Shown: positions 63,480 to 64,000 of the stretch, piece by piece
How positions within the stretch are numbered: the first letter of the stretch is position 1
How the letters are laid out: each line of letters begins with the position of its first letter
DNA from: Pseudotamlana agarivorans
GTDB taxonomy: Bacteria > Bacteroidota > Bacteroidia > Flavobacteriales > Flavobacteriaceae
NCBI RefSeq assembly: GCF_001642835.1
Contig: NZ_LXEI01000004.1
Span: forward strand, 1 to 64,000
DNA length: 64,000 bases
Direction of reading: 5' to 3'
Position numbers and translations under genes: made by a program
Notes under the pieces: model-generated
The model's input: only the letters and a program-made list of their open reading frames with translations
What the model was told of the DNA's origin: nothing
Database searches by the model: none

Positions 63480-64000
63480 TTATACAGTTTGCAAGGTCTG
63501 GTCATAAGCTGAAAGGATTTCATCTTCGTAGGTTTTATAAAATTCAGGGTCGAAATTGGCTTCAGCTAAATGATTAATAACAAAATGAACATCTCGCTTT
63601 TCGGTGAGCCATTTGTCGAAGGTTTCGTGTCGCATACGAATACCAAAAGTATTAATGCCTAAAAATTGATTGGTATTTTCATCATAAGCTACCGTGATGC
63701 ATTTGGTGTCATCCTCATGTTTCCAATGGAAATGCTTTTCGTAATCAGGTTTGCCTTTATTGCCATGAACCCAGCCATAAGTTTGATATTCAATATCTAA
63801 AAATTTGGCCGAGTTAAACCAATGTCCGGGATTGTAAGCCATACGATTTCCGCAAATGGTTTGGGCTAAAGCTTCACCCATCATACGCCCTGTGTACCAC
63901 ACCGCTTCAACTGGAGGGCGTTGGCCTACGGGTTCTTTTTGTTCGGCACAATCGCCAATGGCATAAATATCAGGAATATTGGTTTCTAAAAAACGATTCA
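63480..64000 (-). CDS. NAD(P)/FAD-dependent oxidoreductase, C-terminal part (cut by window end)
   Basis: The visible 173 residues on the minus strand continue from beyond 64000. They include the FAD-binding TNIPDIYAIGDCAEQ motif and the VWYTGRMMGEALAQ helix that is typical of class I pyridine-nucleotide-disulfide-type reductases, followed by an additional C-terminal domain rich in aromatic residues (WKHEDDTK onward). A start at 63902 would be an artefact since the frame stays open through the window edge. It likely passes electrons to the polyferredoxin. Confidence 0.85.
   Translation of the reverse strand, partial: NRFLETNIPDIYAIGDCAEQKEPVGQRPPVEAVWYTGRMMGEALAQTICGNRMAYNPGHWFNSAKFLDIEYQTYGWVHGNKGKPDYEKHFHWKHEDDTKCITVAYDENTNQFLGINTFGIRMRHETFDKWLTEKRDVHFVINHLAEANFDPEFYKTYEDEILSAYDQTLQTV

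Noticed and set aside
1-64000. CRISPR array
   Set aside because: No set of regularly spaced short repeats with unique spacers is seen; the only tandem array is the 7-base repeat.
1-64000. Ribosomal RNA operon or replication origin
   Set aside because: No rRNA-like sequence, dnaA gene or DnaA-box cluster is seen.

Overview
The window is from an AT-rich member of the Bacteroidetes, most likely a marine, agar-degrading Flavobacteriaceae. The evidence is type IX secretion (T9SS) C-terminal tails on secreted proteins, a GH16 beta-agarase, TAnnTTTG promoter boxes, weak ribosome binding sites, a mevalonate isoprenoid pathway and the short PLP-type arginine decarboxylase of this group. Genes lie on both strands in short operons, many with 4-base ATGA or 11-base overlaps. 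The genus cannot be named from the sequence alone.

Layout. 0-3 kb: the tail of an unidentified gene, a TPR sensor kinase with its LuxR-like regulator, and a candidate small RNA. 3-9.4 kb: a lipoprotein, a membrane glycosyltransferase pair, an outer-membrane protein, ruvC, hemW, a cyclase-family hydrolase and a YjbR protein. 9.5-15.1 kb: a secreted tandem-domain protein, PhnA, a flavodoxin-fold reductase, a Crp-family regulator, a SnoaL-like protein, a STAS protein and an M20 peptidase.

15.2-25.5 kb is the most striking part. tRNA-Leu(TAG) is followed by a 10.2-kb segment that ends in an exact 30-bp copy of the tRNA 3' end plus its downstream flank. This is the signature of an integrated island. 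It carries an XRE/S24-like repressor divergent from an operon of a CesT/Tir-chaperone-like protein, PspA/IM30 (ESCRT-III superfamily), an OB-fold membrane protein (YqiJ-like), a flotillin (YqiK-like) and a 1625-residue AAA+ ATPase. No integrase is visible. I propose it is a mobile membrane-stress or membrane-remodelling (possibly defence) module; this is inference.

25.6-33 kb: a DUF2490 protein, transketolase and a small transaldolase, and two tandem T9SS repeat proteins with near-identical terminators. 32.9-37 kb: an oxidative-repair operon (msrB, msrA, selO, a divergent msrA, aldo/keto reductase). 37-45.7 kb: thioesterase, phosphodiesterase and flavoprotein genes, a toxin-antitoxin pair, DUF1697, the mevalonate genes mvaD and mevalonate kinase interrupted by a four-helix-bundle gene, a UbiA prenyltransferase and an RluB-like protein lacking the usual catalytic Asp. 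45.7-48 kb: repeat-rich DNA with a duplicated MITE-like unit around a DUF1810 gene, a candidate small RNA under a Crp/Fnr-type dyad, and an (AAAAACC)11 array. 48-54.3 kb: a polyamine operon (speA, speB, deoxyhypusine-synthase-like, GNAT/nitrilase fusion), two small acidic proteins and an RMD1-family membrane protein. 54.4-57 kb: the beta-agarase. 57-64 kb: membrane glycosyltransferases, DUF2085, and a polyferredoxin with a flavoprotein cut by the window end.
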